A DNA stretch of 64,000 nucleotides from Myxococcus fulvus (GCF_900111765.1 NZ_FOIB01000008.1:248001-312000), one strand, 5' to 3'; shown: positions 1-10,122, numbered from the stretch's first letter. Numbers and translations: made by a program. The notes: a model not told the origin generated them from the sequence alone.

Positions 1-704
1 CCCACGATGTTCACCTTGCCGGTGAGCGGGGACACGTCTAGCGTCCAGATGTTGTCGCCCTGGCTCAGGTACACGTAGGCCTTCTCCGTGTAGCCCTGCG
101 GGAAGAAGTAGAGATACGCGACGCCGCTGTCCACGGCCTCGCGCTGCTGGCGCGTCCACACCGACACGCGCACGTCCGACGGCAGCTCGCGCGGCGGAAT
201 CTCCTCCGACGTGAAGGACGAGAAGCGCGACTGGCTCTCCACGCGCTGCTTCTCCGCCTCCATCAGGTCCTGCGCGCTGACCGTCTCCCCGGCCGAGGCC
301 ACGTAGCTGCGCCGCTCCTGCCCGTTGCCGGAGCCGCTCCGGTTGGAGCGCCGGGCCCGGTCCCTCTCGGAGTTCTCGTCGCGCAGGGCGGTGTCGCGGT
401 CCCTCGCCGTCGTCACGCCGCTCTCCGCGCACTCGGCGTGGTAGCGCGTGGCCTTCTCCTCCTTGGCCTCCGGAATCTCGAACACCAGCCGGCACGTCTT
501 GCCGCGCAGCGCCGCCGAGTCGTAGAGCGAGCGGATGGTGCCGGCCAGCTCGCCGGCCGCGCCCTTGGCCTTGGCGCCGGTGAGCGAGCCGATGCCCATC
601 ACCGCCGCGGAGAACAGCATCGCGACGATGATGATGGCGATGGAGATCTCGATGAGCGTCAGGCCGCGCTCGTGGCGCCGCCGTGTCGCCGTGCTTCGCG
701 TCAT
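1..704 (-). CDS. gspH: GspH-like type II secretion minor pseudopilin (3' end outside window)
   Basis: The product begins MTRSTATRRRHERG followed by LTLIEIS and a hydrophobic run, the prepilin peptidase site (cleavage after Gly14) and N-terminal helix of type IV-pilin-like proteins. About 234 codons are visible with no stop, so the C-terminus lies beyond base 1. After the helix come a GspH-like segment (AGELAGTIRSLYDSAALRGKTCRLVF) split by a charged linker rich in Arg, Glu and Ser, then a beta-rich part. The ATG (704-702) overlaps the stop of the preceding gene as ATGA, so translation is coupled. Position after gspG supports GspH, a minor pseudopilin of the periplasmic pseudopilus. FimT or another minor pseudopilin is the main alternative. 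Confidence 0.75.
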   Translation of the reverse strand, partial: MTRSTATRRRHERGLTLIEISIAIIIVAMLFSAAVMGIGSLTGAKAKGAAGELAGTIRSLYDSAALRGKTCRLVFEIPEAKEEKATRYHAECAESGVTTARDRDTALRDENSERDRARRSNRSGSGNGQERRSYVASAGETVSAQDLMEAEKQRVESQSRFSSFTSEEIPPRELPSDVRVSVWTRQQREAVDSGVAYLYFFPQGYTEKAYVYLSQGDNIWTLDVSPLTGKVNIV

Positions 705-1147
705 GGCTGCCCCCAGTCCGCCAGCACGCCTCCGCTGCTCAGGTCCGCGTCCAACCCCGCGCCGCCCTGCTTGCCGTCCGCGCCCAGGGAGATGACGGCG
801 CCGCTCTTGCCGTCCATCCAGTAGACGTACGGGTGGCCCCATGGATCATTGGGCACACCCTCGATGAGCTTCGACTCGATGAGCGGGGTGAAGCCCTCTT
901 CCCTGGAGGGGAAGTGGCCCATCAGCCGGTGGTGCGCCTTGAACATGCCCTCCAGCTTGCGGATCTCCGTCCGGGCGCGGCGCTGCTGGGGGGCCAGCGT
1001 GCGGTCCTCCGTCGCGTAGACGAGGGCGAACGCCAGCACCGTGGCCACCAGGAAGATGCCGCCCAGGATGAGCTGGCCCGACCGGTTCGGACGGGCGCCC
1101 CCCGCGGGTGAGGACGTCGGGGATGTCACTGCGTTCTGCTCGTTCAT
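701..1147 (-). CDS. GspG-like protein lacking a prepilin peptidase site
   Basis: A 148-residue product from ATG at 1147; a TTG six bases upstream is also in frame. Residues about 30-50 form a transmembrane segment (LILGGIFLVATVLAFALVYA). The rest resembles the GspG major pseudopilin globular domain: a YP/FP-type motif (HFPSREEGFTPLIESK), NDPWGHPYVYW, and the calcium-loop signature SLGADGKQGGAGLDADLSS. It has no Gly-Phe/Met-Thr-Leu-Ile-Glu segment. The residues before the helix are GARPNRSGQ, without the conserved Glu5. It could therefore not be processed or assembled as an ordinary pseudopilin. It sits 37 bases after gspG and overlaps the next pseudopilin gene by ATGA. It may be a membrane-anchored GspG mimic acting as cap, adaptor or decoy; that role is inference. 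Confidence 0.85.
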   Translation of the reverse strand: MNEQNAVTSPTSSPAGGARPNRSGQLILGGIFLVATVLAFALVYATEDRTLAPQQRRARTEIRKLEGMFKAHHRLMGHFPSREEGFTPLIESKLIEGVPNDPWGHPYVYWMDGKSGAVISLGADGKQGGAGLDADLSSGGVLADWGQP

Positions 1148-1184
1148 ACCCAAGTCCTGTCAACACACGGGGCGCGCCGGTTCT

Positions 1185-1613
1185 TCACTTGGTGGCGGCC
1201 CCGTCCGCGGACGAGATGTCCGCGTCGTTGCCCTCACCGCCGGCCGTGCCGTCCGCGCCGTAGGAGATGATGACGGGCTTGCCGCCCTCGTTGAGGTACA
1301 CGTAGTCGTTGTTCCACGGGTCCTTCGGCATCGACTCCAGCGACTGCGTCTCCACCAGCGCGTTGAGGCCCGCCGACGTGTCCGGGTACTTGCCCTTCTT
1401 CGTGTAGTAGAGCTTCAGCGCACCCTGGATGTTCTTGATGTCCAGGGAGGCCCGGTCCCGACGGGCCGCCTCGAGCTGGGGAATCACCGCCACGCCGACG
1501 GCGGCGGCGATGAGGCCGAGGATGGTGATGACCACCATGATTTCGATGAGCGTCATGCCCCGGCGGTTGCGGCGGCGGCGCTGCTGCTGGGTGTTCTGGG
1601 TCGTCTGGTTCAT
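1185..1613 (-). CDS. gspG: Type II secretion major pseudopilin GspG
   Basis: 142 residues from ATG 1613, chosen because GAGGTGAGAGAC directly precedes it; an in-frame start ten codons upstream lacks that support. The basic leader (RRRRNRRG) ends in G followed by MTLIEIMVV, the prepilin peptidase site with Glu5 and N-methylation position. The globular domain carries KYPDTSAGLNALVE, KDPWNNDYVYL and the calcium-loop motif ISYGADGTAGGEGNDADISS, all GspG hallmarks. GspG polymerises into the periplasmic pseudopilus that pushes folded substrates through the GspD channel. The gene follows a 51-codon ORF in the gspCDEF operon. Confidence 0.95.
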   Translation of the reverse strand: MNQTTQNTQQQRRRRNRRGMTLIEIMVVITILGLIAAAVGVAVIPQLEAARRDRASLDIKNIQGALKLYYTKKGKYPDTSAGLNALVETQSLESMPKDPWNNDYVYLNEGGKPVIISYGADGTAGGEGNDADISSADGAATK

Positions 1614-1671
1614 GTCTCTCACCTCGGGGTGACTTTCTGGCAAGCCACCGCTTCGTGTTCTGGACTTCCTG

Positions 1672-1827
1672 TCAGGGGACCCGGGGGACGTCCACCACTC
1701 CGGGAGGGGGCACGGCGGCCCGGGGGCCGTACAGCCGGGCCCCCACCGTCACCAGCGCCGCGGCGACGGCAATCATCGCCGCCAGCGTCACACGCTGAAT
1801 CCAACGGTCTAACGTCTCATTCGTCAT
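1672..1827 (-). CDS. 51-residue single-span membrane protein within the gsp operon
   Basis: This ORF starts at ATG 1827, 12 bases past the gspF stop, behind GGTGAGGTG about 8 bases from the start. It reads MTNETLDRWIQRV, then a hydrophobic segment (TLAAMIAVAAALVTVGARLY) and a Pro/Val-rich tail (VPPPGVVDVPRVP). The pattern is a single-span inner-membrane peptide with a short periplasmic or cytoplasmic tail. I do not recognise a family. Position between gspF and gspG and the good ribosome binding site argue that it is a real accessory part of the secretion system. A chance ORF in high-GC DNA is the alternative. Confidence 0.55.
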   Translation of the reverse strand: MTNETLDRWIQRVTLAAMIAVAAALVTVGARLYGPRAAVPPPGVVDVPRVP

Positions 1828-1839
1828 GGGCGTCGCACC

Positions 1840-3096
1840 TCACCGGATGGCCGAGTTCACCTGGAGGATCGGCATCAGGATGGAGAGCGCGACGAATGCA
1901 ATCACCGCGCCCATCACCACGATGAGCAGGGGCTCGAGCAGCGAGGTGAGGGCGCCGATGCGCACGTTCACCTGCGTCTCGTAGTTGTCCGCCACGTTGG
2001 TGAGCATCTCCTCGAGCTGACCGGAGCGCTCGCCGATGGCGACCATGTGGTAGACGAGCGGCGGGAACTCCCCGGAGCGCTTGAGCGGGTTGGCGATGCT
2101 CTCACCCTCGCGGATGGAGTCGCGGGCCTTCTCCACGACCTCCGCCAGCACGGTGTTCGTCATCACCGCCTTGACGATGTCCATGGCCGCCAGCAGCGGG
2201 ACGCCGCTCTTGAGCAGCGTGGACAGCGTGCGGGCGAAGCGGGAGATGGAGAGCAGCCGCACCAGGTTGCCCACGATGGGCGCCTTGAGCGTGAAGCGGT
2301 CCCACTTGGGCTTGCCCTTGGGGCTCACCGTCCAGCGCATGAACAGCCAGCCGCACAGCACCATGAACGGGACGGCGATGAACCACCAGTCCTGGAAGAA
2401 GTTGCTCGTGGCGATGAGCATCCGCGTGCTCAACGGCAGCGTGGCCTTCATCGTCTCGAAGATCTTGGTCACCTTCGGGACGACGAACACCATCAGCGCC
2501 ACGAGGATGCCGCCGCCCACCACCATCATGATGGCGGGGTAGAGCATGGTGCTGAGGATCTTCTGCTGCAGCCGGGCCTGGTTCTCCGTGAAGTCGGCCA
2601 GGCGGGTGAGCACCGCGTCCAGGGCGCCGGACGCCTCGCCCGCGCGCACCATGTTCACGTAGATGCTGGGGAAGATCTTCGGGTGCTGCCCCAGCGCGTC
2701 CGCCAGGGACGAGCCCTCGTTGACGCGCTGCTTGATGTCGGAGAGGGCGCGCTTGAAGCGCTCCTTCTCCACCTGGTCGACCAGGGCGGTGAGCGACTCC
2801 ACCAGCGTGACGCCGGCGCCCAGCAGCGTGGACAGCTGCCGGGTGAAGATGGCCACGTCGTCGGTGTTGACGCGGCCCCGGCCCAGCTTGCGCAGGTCGA
2901 TGTCGCGCGCCACCTGCGCGGCGTTGGCGCCCTTGGACACCGCGCCCCGGCTGCCCTCCGCCTGGGCGAGCACGTCCGTGAGGAAGATGCCGTCGGCGCG
3001 CAGCTTGGAGCGCAGCGTCTTGGGCGAGTCGGCTTCCAGCAGGCCCTTGATCTGCTTGCCCGCGGAGTTGAGACCTCTGTACTCGAAGACCGGCAT
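1840..3096 (-). CDS. gspF: Type II secretion inner-membrane platform protein GspF
   Basis: 418 residues, usual for GspF (about 400). It begins MPVFEYRGLNSAGKQIKGLLEAD, the standard GspF/PilC opening. Two homologous four-helix cytoplasmic domains follow (FTRQLSTLLGAGVTLVESL near 85 and FARTLSTLLKSGVPLLAAM near 285), each followed by membrane helices: one near residues 185-210, a second near 235-255, and a third at about 385-410 (LLIVVMGAVIAFVALSILMP). GspF is the polytopic platform that links the GspE ATPase to pseudopilus assembly. It starts 40 bases after gspE. Confidence 0.96.
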   Translation of the reverse strand: MPVFEYRGLNSAGKQIKGLLEADSPKTLRSKLRADGIFLTDVLAQAEGSRGAVSKGANAAQVARDIDLRKLGRGRVNTDDVAIFTRQLSTLLGAGVTLVESLTALVDQVEKERFKRALSDIKQRVNEGSSLADALGQHPKIFPSIYVNMVRAGEASGALDAVLTRLADFTENQARLQQKILSTMLYPAIMMVVGGGILVALMVFVVPKVTKIFETMKATLPLSTRMLIATSNFFQDWWFIAVPFMVLCGWLFMRWTVSPKGKPKWDRFTLKAPIVGNLVRLLSISRFARTLSTLLKSGVPLLAAMDIVKAVMTNTVLAEVVEKARDSIREGESIANPLKRSGEFPPLVYHMVAIGERSGQLEEMLTNVADNYETQVNVRIGALTSLLEPLLIVVMGAVIAFVALSILMPILQVNSAIR

Positions 3097-3136
3097 GGCT
3101 CGATGACCCCGGCCCCTCCCAGGGAGGAGCTGTCGG

Positions 3137-4951
3137 TTACATGTCCTCCTGGGTGATGCTCAGCACTTCGGCGATGGTCGTCTCCCCCAGGGAAATCTTG
3201 CGCGCGCCGTCCTCGAGCAGGGTGATCATCCCCTTGGACGTGGCGGACTTCTTGATGGTGGAGGCGTCCACGTTCTTCAGCACGAGCTGGCGCACGTCGT
3301 CGTCCACGGGCAGGAACTCGTAGATGCCCGTGCGGCCTCGGTAGCCGTTGCGGTTGCAGGTGGGGCAGCCCACGGCCTTGTAGATGCGCTCGGTGCCGTA
3401 GCGCTCCTTGAAGGAGGCGCGCGAGTGGCCGATCTCCTTCAGCTCCGCGTCCGTGGGCTGGTAGAGCGCGCGGCAGTCCGGGCACACGCGGCGCACCAGG
3501 CGCTGGGCGAGGATGCCCGTGAGCGACGACGCCACGAGGAACGGCTCCACGCCCATGTCCACCAGACGGGTGACGGCGCCGGCCGCGTCGTTGGTGTGGA
3601 CCGTGGAGAGCACCAGGTGGCCCGTGAGCGAGGCCTGGATGGCGATCTCCGCCGTCTCCTTGTCGCGGATCTCACCGACCATGATGACGTCCGGGTCCTG
3701 GCGCAGGAAGGAGCGCAGCCCTTGCGCGAAGGTGAGGCCGATCTTGGGGTTGATGGCCATCTGGCCAATCCCCTTGAGCTGGTACTCCACCGGGTCCTCG
3801 ACGGTGAGGATGTTGAGGTCCGGGGTGTTGATCTTCGACAGCGCGCCGTAGAGCGTCGTCGTCTTGCCGGAGCCCGTGGGGCCGGTGACGAGGATGATGC
3901 CGTGCGAGCGCTTGATGACGGCTTCCATGGCATGGAGCGTCACCTGGCTCATGCCGATCTCCGCCAGGTCCAGCAGCGTCGCCGTCTTGTCCAACAGACG
4001 CATGACGATGCGCTCCCCGTTGGTGGTGGGGATGGTGGACAGACGGATGTCGATGTCGCGGCCGGCCAGCTTGATGCGGATGCGGCCGTCCTGCGGCAGG
4101 CGCTTCTCGGCGATGTTCAGCTGCCCCATCACCTTCACGCGGCTGACGATGGCGTTCTGGTAGCGCTTGGGCGGCTTGATGACCTCTTGCAGCACGCCGT
4201 CCACGCGGAAGCGCACGAGCAGCTCGCGCTCCATGGGCTCGATGTGGATATCGCTCGCGCGCTCCTTGGCGGCGCGGAAGAGCACCGAGTTCACCAGCCG
4301 GATGACCGGGGCCTCGTCGTCCGTGTCCAGCAGGTCCTGCGGCTCGTCCAGCTCGTGGGCGATGGCGTCCAGGTCCTGCGTCTCCATCTCGTCGACCAGC
4401 TGCTCGGCCTCGTTGATGGAGCGGTCATAGACGCTGTTGATGGCGTCGGTGATGGTGCTGTCGAGCGCCAGCCGGGGGCTGATGCTCTGCCCCAGGAGCA
4501 GCCGCGCGTGGTCCAGCGCGGACGTGTCCAGCGGGTCCGCCACCGCCAGCACCACGCTGTCGTTCTCCAGGGACAACGGGAGGATGTGCGCCTGCTTGGC
4601 GAAGTTGATGGGGATGCGCTTGACCAGCTCCGCGTCCACCTCCTCCGTGAAGATGCGCGCCAGGTAGGGCAGGTCCAGCTGGTGTCCCAGCGCCTTGGCG
4701 ACGTCCTCGGCGCTGACCGCCTTGAGCCCCACCAGGACCTCACCGATGCGTCCGCCCTTCTCCTCCTGGAGGGCGAGCGCCTCGCGCAGCTTCTCCTCGG
4801 TGAGCGAGGGGACGAGCGCGCGGAGGATCTCCCCCAGCGGCCTGCCGCACAGGAAGGCCTGACCGTGGGAGACGACCTGGGTGGAGTCGTTCCGGGCGGG
4901 GGCCGCGCCGGACGCGGCGGTGGCGAGAGTGGGGTCTGCGGTCACGTTCAT
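3137..4951 (-). CDS. gspE: Type II secretion ATPase GspE
   Basis: 604 residues. An N-terminal T2SSE_N domain (about 35-180) is followed by the ATPase core with Walker A GPTGSGKTTT (near 355), the Asp box, Walker B (DVIMVGEIRDKETAEIA) and the His box (GHLVLSTVHTNDA). A four-cysteine zinc site is formed by CPDC and CPTC near the C-terminus. GspE is the cytoplasmic hexameric motor for pseudopilus extension. The first 30 residues are an extra Ala/Thr-rich leader. The gene starts 5 bases after gspD. The PilB family is similar, but gene order fixes the assignment. Confidence 0.96.
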   Translation of the reverse strand: MNVTADPTLATAASGAAPARNDSTQVVSHGQAFLCGRPLGEILRALVPSLTEEKLREALALQEEKGGRIGEVLVGLKAVSAEDVAKALGHQLDLPYLARIFTEEVDAELVKRIPINFAKQAHILPLSLENDSVVLAVADPLDTSALDHARLLLGQSISPRLALDSTITDAINSVYDRSINEAEQLVDEMETQDLDAIAHELDEPQDLLDTDDEAPVIRLVNSVLFRAAKERASDIHIEPMERELLVRFRVDGVLQEVIKPPKRYQNAIVSRVKVMGQLNIAEKRLPQDGRIRIKLAGRDIDIRLSTIPTTNGERIVMRLLDKTATLLDLAEIGMSQVTLHAMEAVIKRSHGIILVTGPTGSGKTTTLYGALSKINTPDLNILTVEDPVEYQLKGIGQMAINPKIGLTFAQGLRSFLRQDPDVIMVGEIRDKETAEIAIQASLTGHLVLSTVHTNDAAGAVTRLVDMGVEPFLVASSLTGILAQRLVRRVCPDCRALYQPTDAELKEIGHSRASFKERYGTERIYKAVGCPTCNRNGYRGRTGIYEFLPVDDDVRQLVLKNVDASTIKKSATSKGMITLLEDGARKISLGETTIAEVLSITQEDM

Positions 4952-4956
4952 GGGCT

Positions 4957-7575
4957 CTATTCCCCGGTCTCGGGCTGGATGCGCAGGCGCTCGGGCGACG
5001 CGTCTCCGGTGGACTCCGGAGCCGGCGCTTCGGGCGTCTGCGGCGCCGGAGTCGCGGGGGCTGACTCTTCGGAACCGGCGGGAGGCAGCGGCGCTTCCCG
5101 CACCTCGGGCTCGGGCGACACGGGGGCCGGGCCCTGCGCGGGCGGCACGCTGTTCGAGCGGCCGGCCGGCGGGGTGTTGGTGCGCGAGGGCGCGGACGAG
5201 CCCGGCGAGATGACGCGCTCGCCCTGCACGCCCGGGCCGCCGTTCTCCGCGCGCTGGCGCTCGCGCAGGACGGCCTGGTTCATCTTGGACAGCGGGCCGG
5301 GCTTGCGGCTGAAGTCCACCGCCACGTCGTAGCCGGGCACCTGGCCGTAGAACTGCTCCACGAACTGCTGACGCTCCTTCATCTTGCGCTCGAAGATGAC
5401 GCGGAAGTCCTCGGGGCCCCGGATGATGTAGGGCGTCAGGAACAGGAGCAGGTTCGTCTTCGTCTTCTTGCGCGTCGTCTCGCGGAAGAAGTTGCCGATG
5501 ATGGGGATGTCGCCCAGCACCGGGACCTTGGTGACGGACTCAATGGTGCGGTCCTGCATGATGCCGCCCAGCACCACCGTCTCCTGGTCCTTGGCGATGA
5601 CCGTCGTCTTCGCGCTGCGCTTGCTGGTCGTCGGTCCGAGCACCGCGTCGTTGGAGGCGATCTCCTCCGTCTGCTCGGTGATGACCATGCGGATGTAGTC
5701 GCTCTCGTTGATCTGCGGCTTCACCGTCAGCTTCAGCTCCACGTTCTGGCGCTGGATGGGCGCGTACAGCGAGCCCAGGCCGCCCAGCGCGCCGAGCAGC
5801 GACGTGTTCAGGCCGCCCGCGCCGCCCGCGGTGCCGGCGCCCACGCCCGTGCCCAGCGACGAGGGCGAGAAGCCGGACTGGAAGGGCACGTTCTGGCCCA
5901 CGGTGATCTCCGCCTCCTCGTTGTCGCTGGTGAGGATGTGCGGCGTGGACAGCACGTTCACGTCGGAGCTCTGCTGCATCGCGTGCAGCACCACGCCGAA
6001 GGCGGGGATGTCCAGGCCCAGCTTCTCCAGGGCGGGGATGACGGGGCCCTGCAGGCCCGCCAGGAAGCCGCCGAAGGACGCCAGGTTCGCCAGGCTCAGC
6101 GACGGGGGCAGGCCCGAGCCGGTGTTGTTGGTGCCGATGAGGCCAGGCACCGCGCCGTCATCCGTCTGCAGCGAGAAGCCGCTGTGCAGGTTGACGCCGT
6201 ACTCGGCATTGCGGTCCAGGTTCACCTCCATGATGACGGCCTCGACGAACACCTGGCGACGGGGCGTGTCGAGCTGCTGGATGACCTGGACGATGTTCTT
6301 GTAGTCCGACTGGCTGGCGACGATGACGAGCGAGTTGGTGCCCTTGTCGGCGGAGATCTTCACCTCGCCGCTGAACAGCTCCGCCGCCTGCGTGGGCGCG
6401 TTGCCGCGCGGCATGCCCGGGGGCAGGTTGGGGGCGCCCGGCGTGCGGGGACGGTTGGCCGTGCCCTGCGCCAGCGACTGCAGCGTGCTCGCCAGCTCCT
6501 CCGCGTTGGCGTTCTCCAGGTAGTAGACGTTGATGCGGCCGCCCGTGCCGGACGGGATGTCGAGCTGGGTGACGATCTCCTGGATGCGCTCGAACGCGGC
6601 GGGGCTGGCCACGATGATGAGCTTGTTGGTGCGCTCGTCCGGGATGATCTGCGACAGCGTCACCGGGCCCCCGGCGGACTCTCCGCCCTGGGAGGGCTGG
6701 GCGATAATCTCACCGCCGGGCTGACCCGCGGGCGGCACGCCCTGGGTGAAGTTGCCGGGGCGGGTGGCGCCGGGGCGCGCGCCCTTGGACTCGAACAGCT
6801 TCTGCACCGTGCCGGCCACGTCCTGGGCGCTCGCGAACTGCACCTGGATGACGCGCAGCTCGTCGCTGGCGGCGCGCGAGTCCAGCTGGTTGATGAGCCG
6901 CTCCAGGCGGTGGATGTTGGAGCCCACGTCGTTGACGATGATGGTGTCGGGCGGGTACGGGATGGTGTCGCCGTCCTTGGACACCAACTGCTGCAGCACG
7001 CCGCGCAGGGGTTCCACCTCCACGTTGCGGATGCGGAACAGCTTGGTCACCATCTGCTCGTTGGTGGTGTACGGCTGGCCGTCCTCGACGATGGTGGGGA
7101 TGGGGTTCTGCTTCGCCGAGCGCTTGTCGACGATCTTCATGAAGCGGCCGTACTGGTAGACAGCCAGGCCGTTGGCGTCGAGCGAGGCGAGGAACGCGGA
7201 GTAGAACGCGTCCGCGTCCACCTCCACGCGGCCGTTCTCCGGGCCGATGATGGAGATCTTCCCGCGCACGTTCTCCGGGAGGATGAACGTGCGGCAGGTG
7301 GCGTCCGCCACCGTCTGCACCAGCTTCTCGATCTCCACCTTGTCGAAGTAGATGCCGTAGCGCGCGTTGCGCCGGGCCTCCTCGCACGTGGGCGTACGGC
7401 GAGGCCCTTGATTGGCCTCCTCGGCGGGGGCGCCGCCGGGGGACTGGGGCGTGATGGTCCGCTCACCGGGCGCGGAAGGCGCGGAGGTGCCGGGCGGGGT
7501 GGGGCGGCGCTGGGCCTGCGCGGGGATGGCGAGCGCGAGGCACAGGCAGAGCATCCAGGACGGGAGCGTCTTCAT
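4957..7575 (-). CDS. gspD: Type II secretion outer-membrane secretin GspD
   Basis: 872 residues, longer than the usual 650-750. A signal peptide (MKTLPSWMLCLCLALAIPAQAQ) precedes the N0 domain (about 75-150: DKVEIEKLVQTVADAT), N1-N3 domains and the secretin domain, with the VPVLGDIPIIGNFFR motif near its end. Two additions account for the length: Gly/Pro-rich inserts in the N-domain linkers and a C-terminal tail of about 130 residues rich in Pro, Ser, Ala and Glu, where pilotin-binding S-domains usually lie. GspD forms the outer-membrane channel. No good Shine-Dalgarno precedes the ATG, and the 24-base gap from gspC suggests translation depends on coupling. Confidence 0.96.
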   Translation of the reverse strand: MKTLPSWMLCLCLALAIPAQAQRRPTPPGTSAPSAPGERTITPQSPGGAPAEEANQGPRRTPTCEEARRNARYGIYFDKVEIEKLVQTVADATCRTFILPENVRGKISIIGPENGRVEVDADAFYSAFLASLDANGLAVYQYGRFMKIVDKRSAKQNPIPTIVEDGQPYTTNEQMVTKLFRIRNVEVEPLRGVLQQLVSKDGDTIPYPPDTIIVNDVGSNIHRLERLINQLDSRAASDELRVIQVQFASAQDVAGTVQKLFESKGARPGATRPGNFTQGVPPAGQPGGEIIAQPSQGGESAGGPVTLSQIIPDERTNKLIIVASPAAFERIQEIVTQLDIPSGTGGRINVYYLENANAEELASTLQSLAQGTANRPRTPGAPNLPPGMPRGNAPTQAAELFSGEVKISADKGTNSLVIVASQSDYKNIVQVIQQLDTPRRQVFVEAVIMEVNLDRNAEYGVNLHSGFSLQTDDGAVPGLIGTNNTGSGLPPSLSLANLASFGGFLAGLQGPVIPALEKLGLDIPAFGVVLHAMQQSSDVNVLSTPHILTSDNEEAEITVGQNVPFQSGFSPSSLGTGVGAGTAGGAGGLNTSLLGALGGLGSLYAPIQRQNVELKLTVKPQINESDYIRMVITEQTEEIASNDAVLGPTTSKRSAKTTVIAKDQETVVLGGIMQDRTIESVTKVPVLGDIPIIGNFFRETTRKKTKTNLLLFLTPYIIRGPEDFRVIFERKMKERQQFVEQFYGQVPGYDVAVDFSRKPGPLSKMNQAVLRERQRAENGGPGVQGERVISPGSSAPSRTNTPPAGRSNSVPPAQGPAPVSPEPEVREAPLPPAGSEESAPATPAPQTPEAPAPESTGDASPERLRIQPETGE

Positions 7576-7599
7576 GGAGGAGCGGGCGCGACGTGGGGT

Positions 7600-8505
7600 T
7601 TAACGGACGTTGTAGGACTTGCGGATCGGCGCGCCGTTGCGCTCGATCTCGATTTCGATGCGGGAGGAGTCCTTCATCTTCGAGTAGACCTCGAGCGCCT
7701 TCTCGGGGCTGTTGAGGTCGAACCCGTTGATGCGGCGGATGACGTCGCCGTTCTGGACGCCGATCTTCGAGTAGATGGAATCCGGGCGGATGGAGAAGAG
7801 CTTGAACCCCACCGCCTGACCGTCCTTGAAGGCCGGGACGATGCGCGCCTGCATGGCCACGTCGTTGAGGTTGTTGAGCGTCTTGTCGATCTCCGCGCGC
7901 GGCACTTCGTACTCGTTGTCGCTGACGGCGCGGATGCCGCTGGGGGACGCGGTGTTCGTCTGCGCCACCGGAGGCGTCGGCGGGGTGAAGGCCTGCGCGC
8001 CGTCACCCGGGTTGCCGTCGATGAACTCCTTGCGGCCCCCGTTGAGGATGATGACGCGCTCACGCTCGATTTCGAGCACGGTGGCGCCCTGCAGGGCATT
8101 GCCCACCATGTACGTCTGCGAGCGCTGCGTCACCATGTCCTGGACCGACGCGAAGGACCAGTCCGGGTTGCTCGCGACGAGCGTGCCGAGCAGCTTCACC
8201 CGCAGGCCGCTCTTCACCGGGGCGGCGTTGGGGTCCACCTCCGGCGTCGTGGGCTCCCTCACCGCGACTTCCGGCTCGGGAATCTTGATGCCCGTCACCC
8301 GTGACAGGCCCTCCATGTCTGGCAGCGCGAGCGCCGCCTGCGCGGGCCGGTTCGTCGGCGCGCGCGCGGTGGCCCCCGATGACGGCACCGGGGAGATGGA
8401 GGATTCGACGAACAGGTTCACCGTCTTCGCCGCCAGCAGCGCGACGAGCAGGATGAACAGCAGGTTCACCGTCCAGAAGTATTTGCGAAAGAAGAGTTCC
8501 ATCAC
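7600..8505 (-). CDS. gspC: Type II secretion inner-membrane protein GspC
   Basis: 301 residues. A short cytoplasmic end is followed by one transmembrane helix (about 11-31, TVNLLFILLVALLAAKTVNLF), a Pro-rich linker, and the homology region (about 110-165: VKLLGTLVASNPDWSFASV, a typical GspC HR motif). A C-terminal PDZ domain follows at about 215-295 (QAVGFKLFSIRPDSIYSKIGVQNGD). GspC links the inner-membrane platform to GspD and takes part in substrate choice. It is the first gene of the operon, with a sigma-54 promoter 31 bases upstream of its ATG. Confidence 0.94.
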   Translation of the reverse strand: MMELFFRKYFWTVNLLFILLVALLAAKTVNLFVESSISPVPSSGATARAPTNRPAQAALALPDMEGLSRVTGIKIPEPEVAVREPTTPEVDPNAAPVKSGLRVKLLGTLVASNPDWSFASVQDMVTQRSQTYMVGNALQGATVLEIERERVIILNGGRKEFIDGNPGDGAQAFTPPTPPVAQTNTASPSGIRAVSDNEYEVPRAEIDKTLNNLNDVAMQARIVPAFKDGQAVGFKLFSIRPDSIYSKIGVQNGDVIRRINGFDLNSPEKALEVYSKMKDSSRIEIEIERNGAPIRKSYNVR

Positions 8506-8535
8506 GCTTCCGAGAAGAAAGCCGGACCCGGGAAG

Positions 8536-8551
8536 AGCAAGGCAGGTGCCA
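8536..8551 (-). promoter_or_regulatory. Sigma-54 promoter of the gsp operon
   Basis: On the minus strand the sequence is TGGCACCTGCCTTGCT. It matches the -24/-12 consensus TGGCAC-N5-TTGCW at every fixed position, with the required 10 bases between GG and GC. The expected start of transcription is near 8525, giving a leader of about 20 bases before the gspC ATG at 8505. An NtrC-type activator gene lies immediately upstream, which supports function. Confidence 0.85.
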
Positions 8552-8655
8552 TCCGCGGGTCAGACGGGCCATCCAAAGGGGACGGCCAAGCACTCGTAAT
8601 TATTCCGAAAAGGGCGGGCACCCCAGGCAGGGGAGCGGGCTGCTCCAGGGCTTGG

Positions 8656-8666
8656 GACAAATTGTC
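8656..8666. promoter_or_regulatory. Candidate upstream activator site for the gsp promoter
   Basis: GACAAATTGTC is a perfect palindrome (arms GACAA/TTGTC) in otherwise GC-rich DNA, about 120 bases upstream of the -12 element. That is a usual distance for enhancer sites of NtrC-type activators. A second weaker dyad, TGACGGCCTGTCA, lies at 8688-8700 over the stop of the regulator gene. Binding by the neighbouring regulator is inferred. Confidence 0.5.
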
Positions 8667-8697
8667 AAAGCGGGGTGGGGGCCTTTGTGACGGCCTG

Positions 8698-10089
<1,392 letters not shown>

Positions 10090-10122
10090 GGTGGGGGCCG
10101 CACTATGCAATACCCGTTCCCG

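Noticed and set aside
3425-5332. A 635-codon open frame on the plus strand opposite gspE/gspD
   Set aside because: Composition is the Ala/Arg/Gly/His pattern of antisense frames in high-GC DNA, and the opposite strand has clearly conserved secretion genes.
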